Origin: JBBSDP01 sp038240605
GTDB taxonomy: Bacteria > Planctomycetota > Phycisphaerae > Tepidisphaerales > Tepidisphaeraceae
Direction of reading: 5' to 3'
Length of the DNA: 64,000 nt
NCBI GenBank assembly: GCA_038240605.1
Contig: JBBSDP010000012.1
Location: 1-64,000, forward strand
Shown: one piece after another, positions 7,037 to 15,670 of the stretch
Layout: each line of letters begins with the position of its first letter
How positions within the stretch are numbered: the stretch's first letter is position 1
Program-made: the position numbers and the translations under genes
Notes under the pieces: model-generated
Database searches by the model: none
Seen by the model: only the letters and a program-made list of their open reading frames with translations
Told to the model about the DNA's origin: nothing

Positions 7037-8617
7037 ATGAGTATCTGGCTTCTCATCCTGCTCGCCGTTCCGCTCGCGGGTGCGATCATCGCGGCATTCA
7101 TTCCCGCGCCGCTGTCTCGCGGCTGGGCGCTGTTCGTGAGCGTGGCCACGTTCGGCGTGGCGCTGATCGTCGCCTTCACGCAGTACGGGCATCCGCACGA
7201 CTTTGCGCCTGAGTCTCTCCAACTCGGCACGGTGGGCGCGGGGATCAGCCTGGGCGTGGATTCGATCAGCATCTGGTTGTTGCTCCTGACGGCGTTCCTG
7301 ATGCCCCTGGCGATCGCCGCCAGCTTCGACGCGATCCAGGAAAGGCAGCGGGAGTATTACGCCTGGATGCTGTCCCTGCTGGTCGTGATGCTGGGCGTGT
7401 TCGTCGCCCGCGACCTGCTGCTGTTTTACGTCTTCTTCGAGCTGACGCTGGTCCCGATGTTCTTCATCATCGGGATCTGGGGCGGCCCGGAGCGGCGTTA
7501 CGCGGCAGGCAAGTTCTTCCTCTTCACCTTCACGGGCGGCGTGCTGACGCTGGCGGCGACGCTCTACCTGGGGATGTCGTCCCATTCATTCGATATCCCG
7601 CACGTCGTTGCCTTCGCGCAGAACAGCCTCAGCTCGACGGCGCGATGGTGGGTCGTACTCGGCCTGCTGGCGGGGTTCGCGGTGAAGACGCCGCTCTTCC
7701 CGGTCCACACCTGGCTGCCGCTGGCGCACACCGAGGCTCCGACCGCGGGGTCGGTCATCCTCGCAGGCGTGCTGCTGAAGCTGGGAACCTATGGCCTGCT
7801 CCGGCTGGCGCTGCCGATCGGCCTGATCGACGCGGGCGGCGTGGCTTTCCCGTCGCTGATCCACTTCATTGGCTGGCTGTGCGTGATCGGCGTGATCTAC
7901 GGCGCGCTGGTCGCCTGGGTGCAGCAGGACATCAAGAAGCTCGTGGCCTATTCGTCGGTCTCGCACCTTGGTTTCTGCGTGCTGGGGATGGTGGCGCTCA
8001 ATGACATCGGCATGCAGGGCTCGGTCCTCTACATGATCAACCACGGCCTCTCGACCGGGGCGATGTTCCTCGTGATCGGGATGATCTACGAGCGCTACCA
8101 CACCCGCGACATCAACCAGCTTTCGGGCCTGGCCCGGCGGATGCCGGTGCTGGCCTTCTTCTTCATCTTCTTCACGCTCTCCAGCATCGGGCTGCCGGGG
8201 CTGAACGGGTTCGTCAGCGAGTTCCTGACCATCCTCGGCGCGTTTACTTCCAAAAATCTGGGCATCCCGTTCGGGGCAACCGCGGCACTGGGCGTCATAC
8301 TCGGCGCGGTCTACATGCTCCATATGGCGGCGCGGGTGATCTTTGGACCGCTGAAGGTGCCCGTCGTCGAAGCCCACGGTCATGGCACGGCTGAAGCACC
8401 CGATCAACAACATCATGCCCTGCCGGTCGATATCGGCCGCCGGGAGATTGGCATCCTGGTTCCCATCGCCCTGGCGGTGGTGATACTCGGGGTGAAGCCG
8501 GGGCTGATCACCGATGGGATGCGCGGGCCGCTCGAGGCGATCCGTACGCCGGTCGCGGCGATGCCGGTGGCCCAGCCCGCGCCGGTGGCGATGGCGGTAC
8601 AGCAGCACCACGATTGA
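7037..8617 (+). CDS. nuoM: NADH-quinone oxidoreductase subunit M
   Basis: 526-residue antiporter-like subunit. The proton-channel glutamate lies in 'LLFYVFFELTLVPMFFIIGI', followed by 'KFFLFTFTGGVL', 'KTPLFPVHTWLPLAHTEAPT' (conserved Lys and His) and 'LVAYSSVSHLGFCVLGM'. Like the neighbouring NuoL it has a histidine-containing hydrophilic loop (HGHGTAEAPDQQHH, near residue 448) and ends in 'QQHHD'. It starts 64 bases after nuoL. Expected to sit between NuoL and NuoN in the membrane arm. Confidence 0.95.
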   Translation: MSIWLLILLAVPLAGAIIAAFIPAPLSRGWALFVSVATFGVALIVAFTQYGHPHDFAPESLQLGTVGAGISLGVDSISIWLLLLTAFLMPLAIAASFDAIQERQREYYAWMLSLLVVMLGVFVARDLLLFYVFFELTLVPMFFIIGIWGGPERRYAAGKFFLFTFTGGVLTLAATLYLGMSSHSFDIPHVVAFAQNSLSSTARWWVVLGLLAGFAVKTPLFPVHTWLPLAHTEAPTAGSVILAGVLLKLGTYGLLRLALPIGLIDAGGVAFPSLIHFIGWLCVIGVIYGALVAWVQQDIKKLVAYSSVSHLGFCVLGMVALNDIGMQGSVLYMINHGLSTGAMFLVIGMIYERYHTRDINQLSGLARRMPVLAFFFIFFTLSSIGLPGLNGFVSEFLTILGAFTSKNLGIPFGATAALGVILGAVYMLHMAARVIFGPLKVPVVEAHGHGTAEAPDQQHHALPVDIGRREIGILVPIALAVVILGVKPGLITDGMRGPLEAIRTPVAAMPVAQPAPVAMAVQQHHD

Positions 8618-8702
8618 ACGTCACAACAACGGCTCGCACGTCGCGCTTGCGGCAGGCAAGCGAGCGAATGACCGAGCGAGCCGCGTGCAGGATTGAAGCT
8701 TT

Positions 8703-10406
8703 ATGATTTCCCTCGTCCCCGTGCTCTGGCCCGAGTTGCTGCTGATCCTGACGGCATGCGCGCTATTCCTGCTGGGCCTTTCGAAGAGCGCCGGGTCGCG
8801 ACGGCTGGCGCCGGTGATCGCGGTCGCCGTGCTGGGCGTGATCTTCCTGACGCTCCTCCTGCGTCCGATGCAGGAGCCGGACGTCGACCAGTGGCGAACG
8901 CTACGGGTGTTTCACTTCGCCGAGTACATCAAGATGATCGTGGCGGGCGTCAGCATCCTGCTGGTGCTCCTGGCCTGGCCGACCGGGCCCAATGCCACGG
9001 GCAACTCGGCGCTGGAGTTTGGCGGCGACGCCGGTGAGTTCTTCGCGCTGATGCTCCTCTCGATCGCGGGCGTCTTCCTGGTCGCGGGGGCGAACGACAT
9101 CATCCTGCTGTTCCTGGGGATCGAGTTGGCGAGCATCCCGACGTACATCATGGTGTCGATCTCCCGCCCGCTGCCGGTGGCGCAGGAGGCGGGGGTCAAA
9201 TACTTTTTCCTGGGGGCGATGGCCGCCGCCATCATGCTCTTCGGCTTCAGCTACCTGTACGGCACGACGGGCCGGACCCAGCTCGACGCGATCATGTCGC
9301 TCTGGCATCCGCGTGGTGCGGGGACGATGGCCGAGCTGACCTCGTGGCAAACGCTGGCTGTCCTGATGCTGCTGGCGGGGTTCGCGTTCAAGGTCGCCGC
9401 CGTCCCGCTGCACGAGTACGCCGGCGACGTGTACCAGGGGGCGGCGACGCCGGTGACTGCGTTCCTGGCATTCATCCCCAAGACGAGCGGGATGGTCGCG
9501 ATCATCAAGCTGCTGTACATGGTGGCGGGGCCGAAGTGGGCGTCACCGGAAATGCTGATGAAGCTCATGTGGATGCTGGCCGTGCTCACGATGACGGTCG
9601 GTAACGTGCTGGGCCTGCTACAGGTCAACATCAAGCGCGTGCTCGCCTACAGCTCCGTCGCCCACACCGGCTACATGTTCGTCGGGCTGACCTCGCTCCT
9701 GGCTGCTCAGGGAAACCCGGAGGTGCAAAAGCGGGCGCTGCTGGGCGTGCTGTTTTACATCGCCGCGTACGGCATCATGAACGCCGGCGTGTTTGGCGTG
9801 CTGATGCTCCTGCCGGCCCGCGGCGCGACGCGCTACGGCGGCGCCGGCGCGGTGCGCGAGTTGCCGCCCACGGCCGGCAGCGCGGAAACGTACGAAGACC
9901 TCGCGGGCCAGGGTCGGCGTCACGTGGCGCTGGGGTTGGCGATGGCGGTCTGCTGCTTCAGCCTGACCGGCCTGCCGCTCACGATCGGCTTCCTCGGCAA
10001 GGTATTGCTCGTCGAGCCCGCGCTCACGCTTGCCAACAGCGTAGATCATGACATCAGCCACCGGATGGGATGGCTGGTCGTGATCACGATGGTGAACGCC
10101 GCCATTTCCGCGGGCTATTACCTGAAAATCGTCGGCACGATGTTCCTGCGTCCCGAGCCCTCCACCGCCTCCGCCGGCCCGGCCACGGAGCCGATGCCCT
10201 GGGGCATGGCGATGCCGATGGTGCTTTCCGTCCTGCTCTCGGTGGCCGGCACGCTGGTCTTCGGATTCGTCATTCCCACGACCAACGGCCTAACCGCCCG
10301 CGTCGCCCAGGCGACCCAGATCGATCAGCCGCAACGCACGGGCGGATCGACTCCCTTTCGGATGCGCGGCCCCATAGCGCCGCCGCCGAGCGCGGATGCG
10401 CGCTGA
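8703..10406 (+). CDS. nuoN: NADH-quinone oxidoreductase subunit N
   Basis: 567-residue third antiporter-like subunit. Recognisable motifs are 'LLFLGIELASIPTYIMV' (membrane glutamate), 'EAGVKYFFLGAMAAAIMLFG' (lysine), 'FKVAAVPLHEYAGDVYQGAA' in place of the usual HxWxPDVYxGAP, and 'VLAYSSVAHTGYMFVGL'. A non-membrane insert of about 45 residues (near 380-420) precedes the last helices. It is the final gene of the nuoJ-N run, 85 bases after nuoM. Genes for NuoA-I, the hydrophilic arm and NuoH, are not in this window. Confidence 0.95.
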   Translation: MISLVPVLWPELLLILTACALFLLGLSKSAGSRRLAPVIAVAVLGVIFLTLLLRPMQEPDVDQWRTLRVFHFAEYIKMIVAGVSILLVLLAWPTGPNATGNSALEFGGDAGEFFALMLLSIAGVFLVAGANDIILLFLGIELASIPTYIMVSISRPLPVAQEAGVKYFFLGAMAAAIMLFGFSYLYGTTGRTQLDAIMSLWHPRGAGTMAELTSWQTLAVLMLLAGFAFKVAAVPLHEYAGDVYQGAATPVTAFLAFIPKTSGMVAIIKLLYMVAGPKWASPEMLMKLMWMLAVLTMTVGNVLGLLQVNIKRVLAYSSVAHTGYMFVGLTSLLAAQGNPEVQKRALLGVLFYIAAYGIMNAGVFGVLMLLPARGATRYGGAGAVRELPPTAGSAETYEDLAGQGRRHVALGLAMAVCCFSLTGLPLTIGFLGKVLLVEPALTLANSVDHDISHRMGWLVVITMVNAAISAGYYLKIVGTMFLRPEPSTASAGPATEPMPWGMAMPMVLSVLLSVAGTLVFGFVIPTTNGLTARVAQATQIDQPQRTGGSTPFRMRGPIAPPPSADAR

Positions 10407-10630
10407 GTGCTGTCGGGGAAAAGTGCTGAGTGCTGCCTGCCCTGAGCGAAGTCGAAGGGAGTGCTGAGCGTACAAAGTTTGCATCGAACATCGAACATCG
10501 AAAAGATATCCATCGCCCCTGATATTTGTTCGACGTTCGATGTTCGACGTTGAATGTTCGACGTTCGCGTTTCGCTTCCGACGTTCGAATTACTCTTCCT
10601 CCCGCGTACGAACCGATACAATCCGCCGTC
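10407..10630. repeat. repeat-filled spacer upstream of mtnA
   Basis: Three kinds of repeat are packed together. A duplicated AGTGCTGAGTGCTG word is at 10425-10440 and again near 10460. A CCTGAGCGAAGTCGAAGG motif starts near 10441. A pair of inverted arrays follows: CATCGAACATCGAACATCG at 10482-10500 faces TTCGACGTTCGATGTTCGAC at 10529-10548 and its continuation to about 10567. The two arms can fold into an imperfect stem. The segment reads open in all + frames only because the repeats lack stops, so it should not be taken as coding. Confidence 0.75.
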
Positions 10631-11731
10631 ATGCTTCAGACGATTCAATGGACTGGCGAGGCGGTGCGGCTTCTGGACCAGACTCGCCTGCCGCTGGAGA
10701 CCACCTACGTCGATATCGTGGACGAACGACAGATGTGGGACGCCATCAAACGGCTGGTGGTCCGCGGCGCGCCGGCGATCGGCGTCGCCGCCGCGTTCGG
10801 CGTGTACCTCGGTGTGCGCGGATCGGGGGATGGATCGCGCGGCGCGTTTGGCCGGCGGCTCTCGGAGGTGTGTGACTACCTCGCCACCAGCCGGCCGACA
10901 GCGGTGAACCTCTTCTGGGCGATCGAGCGCATCCGACGTTGCGCCAGCGAATTTCTGGCGGCGCTCCCGGCCAGTGAGGCCGACGTGTCGGCGGTGCGCG
11001 TGCGCATTCTCCAGGAAGCCGTGGCGATGCTCGAGGAGGATACGCAAACGTGCCGTGCGATCGGCGAGGCGGGCGTTGCGCTGTTCGAGGCGCTCCCGCG
11101 CGGCCCGCAGGGTGACATCTCGGTCCTCACCCATTGCAACGCCGGGGGGCTTTGTTCGGTGGAATACGGGACGGCACTGGCGCCGATCTATACCGGCGCG
11201 GAGCGCGGGCTGCGGTTTCACGTCTTCGCCGACGAGACCCGCCCCCTGCTCCAGGGGAGCCGGATCACCGCGTACGAGCTGCAGCGTAACGGCGTGCCGG
11301 TCACCGTGATTTGTGACAACATGGCCGCGTCCGTGATGGCGCACGGAAAGGTGGCGGCGGTGATCGTCGGCGCCGACCGGATCGCCGCCAATGGCGACGT
11401 CGCCAACAAGATCGGCACCCTGGGCGTGGCGATCCTGGCCCGGCATTTCGGGATCCCGTTCTACGTCGCCGCCCCGATGAGCACCGTCGATTTCAAGTTA
11501 TCCAGCGGCGACGGGATTCCGATCGAGCAGCGCGACCCGGCCGAGGTGACCGCCGCCTGGGGCAGAGCCACCGCGCCGCCGGGCGTTGCGGTGCATAACC
11601 CGGCGTTTGACGTGACGCCCGCGGCGCTGGTGACCGCGATCATCACTGAACGGGGCGTGCTCACCGCGCCGTATCGAGAAGCCCTTACCCATGCGCGGCG
11701 GCGGCTGAGTGCACGAACGTTTCGGTGGTGA
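10631..11731 (+). CDS. mtnA: S-methyl-5-thioribose-1-phosphate isomerase
   Basis: Converts 5-methylthioribose 1-phosphate to methylthioribulose 1-phosphate in methionine salvage. 366 residues from the ATG at 10631; the frame is open further upstream but that part is repeat DNA. Signatures are 'VVRGAPAIGVAAAFGVYLG', 'LTHCNAGGL' with the catalytic cysteine at about residue 169, and 'IVGADRIAANGDVANKIGT' with the catalytic aspartate at about residue 249. 'FYVAAPMSTVD' and 'IPIEQRDP' follow as in the family. No other salvage genes are visible nearby. Confidence 0.95.
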   Translation: MLQTIQWTGEAVRLLDQTRLPLETTYVDIVDERQMWDAIKRLVVRGAPAIGVAAAFGVYLGVRGSGDGSRGAFGRRLSEVCDYLATSRPTAVNLFWAIERIRRCASEFLAALPASEADVSAVRVRILQEAVAMLEEDTQTCRAIGEAGVALFEALPRGPQGDISVLTHCNAGGLCSVEYGTALAPIYTGAERGLRFHVFADETRPLLQGSRITAYELQRNGVPVTVICDNMAASVMAHGKVAAVIVGADRIAANGDVANKIGTLGVAILARHFGIPFYVAAPMSTVDFKLSSGDGIPIEQRDPAEVTAAWGRATAPPGVAVHNPAFDVTPAALVTAIITERGVLTAPYREALTHARRRLSARTFRW

Positions 11732-11768
11732 AGTTTTTGCCCCTCCCCCCACTCCGCTCGGAGCAACG

Positions 11769-12161
11769 ATGAAATTCCTCTGGACCTATGTGGCAGTGGG
11801 CGTGGCCGGGGCCGCGGGGGCCATGGCCCGATTCGCAGTTGGGCAACTCTTCTCGGTGTTCTTCAGCAACGTGCGGTTCCCCGCTGCCACGATGTTCATC
11901 AACGTGGGGGGCAGCCTCTTCCTCGGCTGGTTCTACACGCTGGCGGCCGACCGCGTGCAGATTTCCGATGTAACGCGCATCGCGATCGGCGTGGGGTTCG
12001 TCGGCGCGTACACGACCTTCTCGACACTGACGTATGACTCGAGCGCCCTCGCCGACGACGGCAAGTGGATCGCCGCGGGGCTGAACGTTCTCCTCAGCAT
12101 CGCGCTAGGGCTGATCGCGGTCCGGGCCGGCATTATGCTCGCCCGAGTTCGCTTCGGATAA
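11769..12161 (+). CDS. crcB: fluoride channel FluC/CrcB
   Basis: 130-residue, four-helix membrane protein. The hallmark 'GVGFVGAYTTFSTLTYDS' carries the phenylalanine/threonine-lined fluoride pathway and the central sodium-binding break. 'MARFAVGQLF' and 'FINVGGSLFLGWF' match helices 1 and 2. Proteins of this family form dual-topology dimers that export fluoride, and a single gene suggests a homodimer. It begins 37 bases after mtnA. I looked for a fluoride riboswitch in that short gap and saw none. The ATG at 11769 was preferred over an upstream in-frame start at 11709 because it gives the standard N-terminus. Confidence 0.93.
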   Translation: MKFLWTYVAVGVAGAAGAMARFAVGQLFSVFFSNVRFPAATMFINVGGSLFLGWFYTLAADRVQISDVTRIAIGVGFVGAYTTFSTLTYDSSALADDGKWIAAGLNVLLSIALGLIAVRAGIMLARVRFG

Positions 12162-12197
12162 ATGCGGTAACGAGATCCGCCCGGAGCGGCCTGTAAT

Positions 12198-12446
12198 TTA
12201 CGCCACGTCGTTCCACTGGCGCTCGAGATCAATCGTCTCGCTGGCGCGCTCGATTTGCTTCTGAAGCTTGAAATATCCGCTCACTTCGTTCTTCACGACC
12301 CGGTCATTGACGACGTCATCGATCGAACGCCCGCGAAACGCCAGGACGCGGCGCAGCGGGTGTTGCAGGAGGACGTATTCCATCCCCCCCGCCGTTACCG
12401 GCGGGAGATGCCGTCTGCGAAATCCGAGAATTCCCAGGTTGCTCAT
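12198..12446 (-). CDS. hypothetical small protein
   Basis: 82 residues, no membrane segment. It has a basic N-terminus ('FRRRHLPP') and a C-terminal half rich in charged residues ('KLQKQIERASETIDLERQW') that is probably helical. No family is recognised. It is convergent with crcB (36-base gap) and lies 30 bases downstream of the YpdA-type gene on the same strand, so it may be the third gene of the photolyase transcript. No strong ribosome binding site. Might be spurious, though codon composition looks ordinary. Confidence 0.4.
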   Translation of the reverse strand: MSNLGILGFRRRHLPPVTAGGMEYVLLQHPLRRVLAFRGRSIDDVVNDRVVKNEVSGYFKLQKQIERASETIDLERQWNDVA

Positions 12447-12476
12447 CGTGCCAAATGATAGGCCGCCATGCGCCGG

Positions 12477-13520
12477 TCAACTCTCGGGGCGCGCCAAAGG
12501 TTCGGGCGGTGGGGGCGGCGCGGCGCCGGTCAGGGCGGCGAGGATGCGGTCGACGTGGACGTGGCAGTTTTCGATGAACACCGTGTATTTGTCCTGCGTG
12601 CCGCCGATGGCGGTGCCGGCGACGTACACGCCGGGCGTGCTGGTTTGCATCGTCCGCTCGTCGTAGATGGGAAATTGGCAGTCGCCGCGCAGCTCGACGC
12701 CGGCGATCCGCAGGAGTGAAAGGTCCGCTTCGTAACCGATCATCGCCAGCACGAAATCGGCAGGCGCCTCGATGCGCGGCGCCGCGGCATCGGAAGTGGA
12801 TCGGAGGATTACCTGCGACGCCGTGATCTGCTCCGGCATGGTATTGAACCAAGCCTTCATCCTTCCCGTCTCGATCAATCCCCTTATCTCCGGCATGAGC
12901 CAGTACTTGATGCTCGTGGCGTCGAGCGCGTCACGGCGATAGCTGAGGGAAACTCGGGCGCCGGCGTGATGGCAGCGCAGCGCCGCCTCGACCGCCGAAT
13001 TCCGTCCGCCGACGATCAGCAGTTCGCGCCCGAAGTAAATGTGTGGGTCGCGGAAATAGTGGCTCACGTGAGGCAGGTCTTCGCCCGGCACGTTGAGTCG
13101 GCGCGGGCGATCGGTTCCCCCGGTCGCCAGGATCAGCCGTCTCGCCTGATAGCGACGCTCCCCGCCGGCTGGCCGCGTCGTCAGGCGGAAGCCGCCATCG
13201 TGTGGCTCGATGCCGATGACCGGCTCGTACGTGTTCACCTTCAGGTCGAAGAGGCGCATGACCGTGCGCAGGTAGTTGAGGTAATCCTCGCGCGTGCTCT
13301 TGGACTGATCGGGGGTTTCCAGCGGAACGCCGGCGATCGCGATGCGCTCGTTGGAACTGAAGAACCGCGTCTGCGGCGCGAACCAGGAGATCGTGTAGCC
13401 GATCTGCCGGGCATCGAAATGAACGTAAGGAATGCCCGCGCGCTGGAGTCCGACGGCCATTTCCAGGCCGATGGGGCCGGCCCCAATCAGGGCCACTTCG
13501 GTGCTCGTCGATTCGTCCAT
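12477..13520 (-). CDS. ypdA: YpdA-family FAD/NAD(P)-binding thiol-disulfide reductase
   Basis: 347 residues. An N-terminal dinucleotide-binding motif 'ALIGAGPIGLEMAVGLQRAG' binds FAD and a second, 'LLIVGGRNSAVEAALRCHHA', binds NAD(P)H. The 'GGxNSAVEAAL' form and the internal 'DATSIKYWLMPEI' segment are typical of YpdA (Bdr), the bacillithiol disulfide reductase group. YpdA-like proteins occur in several phyla, and whether bacillithiol is the substrate here is not shown by the window. The start overlaps the 3' end of the photolyase gene by 34 bases in another frame, implying co-transcription. The C-terminus ends in a proline-rich tail. Confidence 0.8.
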   Translation of the reverse strand: MDESTSTEVALIGAGPIGLEMAVGLQRAGIPYVHFDARQIGYTISWFAPQTRFFSSNERIAIAGVPLETPDQSKSTREDYLNYLRTVMRLFDLKVNTYEPVIGIEPHDGGFRLTTRPAGGERRYQARRLILATGGTDRPRRLNVPGEDLPHVSHYFRDPHIYFGRELLIVGGRNSAVEAALRCHHAGARVSLSYRRDALDATSIKYWLMPEIRGLIETGRMKAWFNTMPEQITASQVILRSTSDAAAPRIEAPADFVLAMIGYEADLSLLRIAGVELRGDCQFPIYDERTMQTSTPGVYVAGTAIGGTQDKYTVFIENCHVHVDRILAALTGAAPPPPPEPLARPES

Positions 13521-14929
13521 CGCCCGGATGGTAGCCCCTGCGCGGGACGGACGTCACTGGAATTGGATTCCAAACCTTCCACAAACTGGATGTACGCATC
13601 CATGTCGAACTTCCGTTCGAGTCCGGCGGCGTTCATGTAGCGGATGGTGCCGAAGATGGGTCGCTCTCCCCAGGGGCGGTCGTGCAGGCCGAAGATCCAG
13701 CCGACGTTGGCGTAGGCGTTGGGATCGCGGCCGCACAGGAAATACTTGTTGTTGAGATAAAGCGTATCGGCGTACGCCTCCTCGGGCGTTCGCTTCCACT
13801 CGAGGATTTTCTTTCCCCAGTACATCCGCATGTAGTTGTGCATGTAACCCGTGCGCGTCATCTCGGTCTGGGCGGCGTTCCAGTAGCGGTCGCCTGTCTT
13901 GGCGGCTTCCAGGGCGGCGCGGGAATAGACGACCGCTCGACGGTCGCGACGATGCGCCCGAAGCGTCTTCCGCGCCCATTCCGGCAAGCCTTCGAAGCGG
14001 TCGTACGCGGATGCGAAGTGGACGTAGTTGAATGCCAGCTCCCGGCGGACGATCAATTCCTCCACCAGAGCATCGCGATCGGCAGCCGGAGCTTTGGTTG
14101 CGGCGCGAACCGCCAGTGCGACCTGTAGCGGTGAGATGTGTCCGAAGTGCAGGTACGCGCTCAGGGTGGATGTGGCGTGCGCGGCCGGCTCGTTGCGGCG
14201 CTGGGCGTAACCGTTCAGACGTTTGCCGACGAACTCGGCCAGAAGAGCGGCGGCCGCCTCTTCTCCTCCCGTGAAACGCCTGGAATGCGCGACGCTACGG
14301 TCGATACGCAGGCGCGACAGTGTGCCGGCGACATCATTGGGATCCAGGTCACTGCTGATCTTGAGCCGGCGTCCATCAATTGCCGCTCGCCGGGCGGAAA
14401 GGGGAACCAGATAGTCCGCCAGGACCCGATGAAGACGAGGGCGAATCGTTCGTGCGGCAAACTCGGCCTTGTCTGAAGCCTCATCGACGGGAACGACCGC
14501 GTCGCTCTCCACCTGCACGACCCGCGCATCGACAGCATCCGCGACCCGGTCACGCCATCGCTTCTGATGGCGGAGGTAGCCACGGTCGCAGATGACCAGC
14601 GCCGCCTGCTTCGACAGCTCGATCGCCACCTCGGGCGGCTCGCCACGGCGGAGGACGAACTTGATCTTCCGCGCCGCCAGGTTCGCGGCCACGTCGCGCA
14701 GGCCTTCGAGCATGAACGCGTAATGCCGCTCGTTGGCCTCGGGATAGTCGTCCATCAGGCCAAAGGCGACGACGAGCGGCCGCGCGAGCGCCTTCGCCCG
14801 GCCCAGCGCGTACTCGAGGGCATGGTTGAATCGCGTGCGCTGCGATGCCTGCATCCAGTAAAGCACGTAATCGCGGCCCGGCCTGACGGGGTGATCGTTC
14901 AGGTCGCGTATGCGGGAAGGCTGGATCAT
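13487..14929 (-). CDS. phrB: class II deoxyribodipyrimidine photolyase
   Basis: 480-residue light-dependent DNA repair enzyme that splits cyclobutane pyrimidine dimers using FAD. The N-terminal photolyase alpha/beta domain starts 'GRDYVLYWMQASQRTRFNHA'. The C-terminal FAD domain carries the class II hallmark 'YMHNYMRMYWGKKILEW', followed by 'DTLYLNNKYFLCGRDPNAYA' and 'VGWIFGLHDRPWGERPIFG'. Length matches class II enzymes. It is the first gene of a same-strand pair with the YpdA-type reductase, whose start lies inside its last 34 bases. Confidence 0.95.
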   Translation of the reverse strand: MIQPSRIRDLNDHPVRPGRDYVLYWMQASQRTRFNHALEYALGRAKALARPLVVAFGLMDDYPEANERHYAFMLEGLRDVAANLAARKIKFVLRRGEPPEVAIELSKQAALVICDRGYLRHQKRWRDRVADAVDARVVQVESDAVVPVDEASDKAEFAARTIRPRLHRVLADYLVPLSARRAAIDGRRLKISSDLDPNDVAGTLSRLRIDRSVAHSRRFTGGEEAAAALLAEFVGKRLNGYAQRRNEPAAHATSTLSAYLHFGHISPLQVALAVRAATKAPAADRDALVEELIVRRELAFNYVHFASAYDRFEGLPEWARKTLRAHRRDRRAVVYSRAALEAAKTGDRYWNAAQTEMTRTGYMHNYMRMYWGKKILEWKRTPEEAYADTLYLNNKYFLCGRDPNAYANVGWIFGLHDRPWGERPIFGTIRYMNAAGLERKFDMDAYIQFVEGLESNSSDVRPAQGLPSGRWTNRRAPKWP

Positions 14930-15076
14930 TGATGGCGATCTTATCCCGCTGCGAACGCTGGAAATCTTCCCAGTCCGATAAGGCCGGCCCCGATCGACGA
15001 TTGAGCCCGTTCAAGGCAGTCGAACCCGATGACGATGAAGACTGCGGTGCAGGACATTTCTCGAAGGACTCGTCAC

Positions 15077-15565
15077 ATGCGTTTAGATCTCCACAACCGC
15101 CGGTCGGGGTTCAACCTGATCGAGCTGGTCATCGTCGTCGTGATTATCGCCGTCATCGGCGCCATCGCGATCCCCAAGGTGAGCCGGGGCGCGCCCGGCG
15201 TCAACGACTCGGCGCTGATCCAGGAGCTGAGCTCGATGCGCAGCGCCCTCGACTATTACGCGACCGATCACGGCGGCACGTTTCCCTCCAGCAGCTCGGC
15301 CGCCGGGTTTGTCGATCAGCTCACGCAGTTCACGGACGCCAGCGGCGAGGCCCAACCCACGCGCGATTCAACGCACGTATATGGACCCTACCTCAAGTGT
15401 TTTCCGAATCTTCCGGTAGGGCGCAACGCCGGCGTGAGCACGATCACCGTCACCGGCCCCGTCGGCACCGGCAACTTCGCCTGGTACTACGACGGCACGA
15501 CCCTCTGGGCCAACACCAGCACGTCCGAGCTTGACCTGAAGGGCAACGCCTACAACGGCTACTAG
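15077..15565 (+). CDS. type II secretion/pseudopilin-like protein
   Basis: 162 residues with a class III (prepilin) signal: basic leader 'MRLDLHNRRSG', then 'FNLIELVIVVVIIAVIGAIA'. Processing is expected at G/F, with the conserved Glu at +5. The mature part is a short soluble domain ('YYATDHGG', 'GPYLKCFPN', 'NFAWYYDG') like the G-type pseudopilins common in planctomycetes. The ATG at 15077 is preferred because a GAAGGA Shine-Dalgarno lies about 10 bases upstream and the leader has normal length; an ATG at 15029 would add 16 residues. A second prepilin-like gene is at 55312-56004. No secretion ATPase or prepilin peptidase is in the window. Confidence 0.85.
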   Translation: MRLDLHNRRSGFNLIELVIVVVIIAVIGAIAIPKVSRGAPGVNDSALIQELSSMRSALDYYATDHGGTFPSSSSAAGFVDQLTQFTDASGEAQPTRDSTHVYGPYLKCFPNLPVGRNAGVSTITVTGPVGTGNFAWYYDGTTLWANTSTSELDLKGNAYNGY

Positions 15566-15670
15566 CCCACCGTGCGGCGTATGTGACTTCTGTGTTAAGG
15601 TCGCTGCTGAGGAGGAATTCGTAAGAGGTCGCTTGCCGGTCCGTCGATATCACCGTAGAATTTTTTCGGC

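Noticed and set aside
8618..8702. Hairpin (CGCTTGC...GCAAGCG) between nuoM and nuoN as a terminator
   Set aside because: It has no T-run and sits inside an operon whose next gene follows in 85 bases, so termination is unlikely.
10526..10630. Extended N-terminus of MtnA
   Set aside because: The extra codons come entirely from repeat DNA, while the ATG at 10631 gives the family's normal start.
11732..11768. Fluoride riboswitch before crcB
   Set aside because: The gap is only 37 bases and lacks the pseudoknot motif needed for the aptamer.
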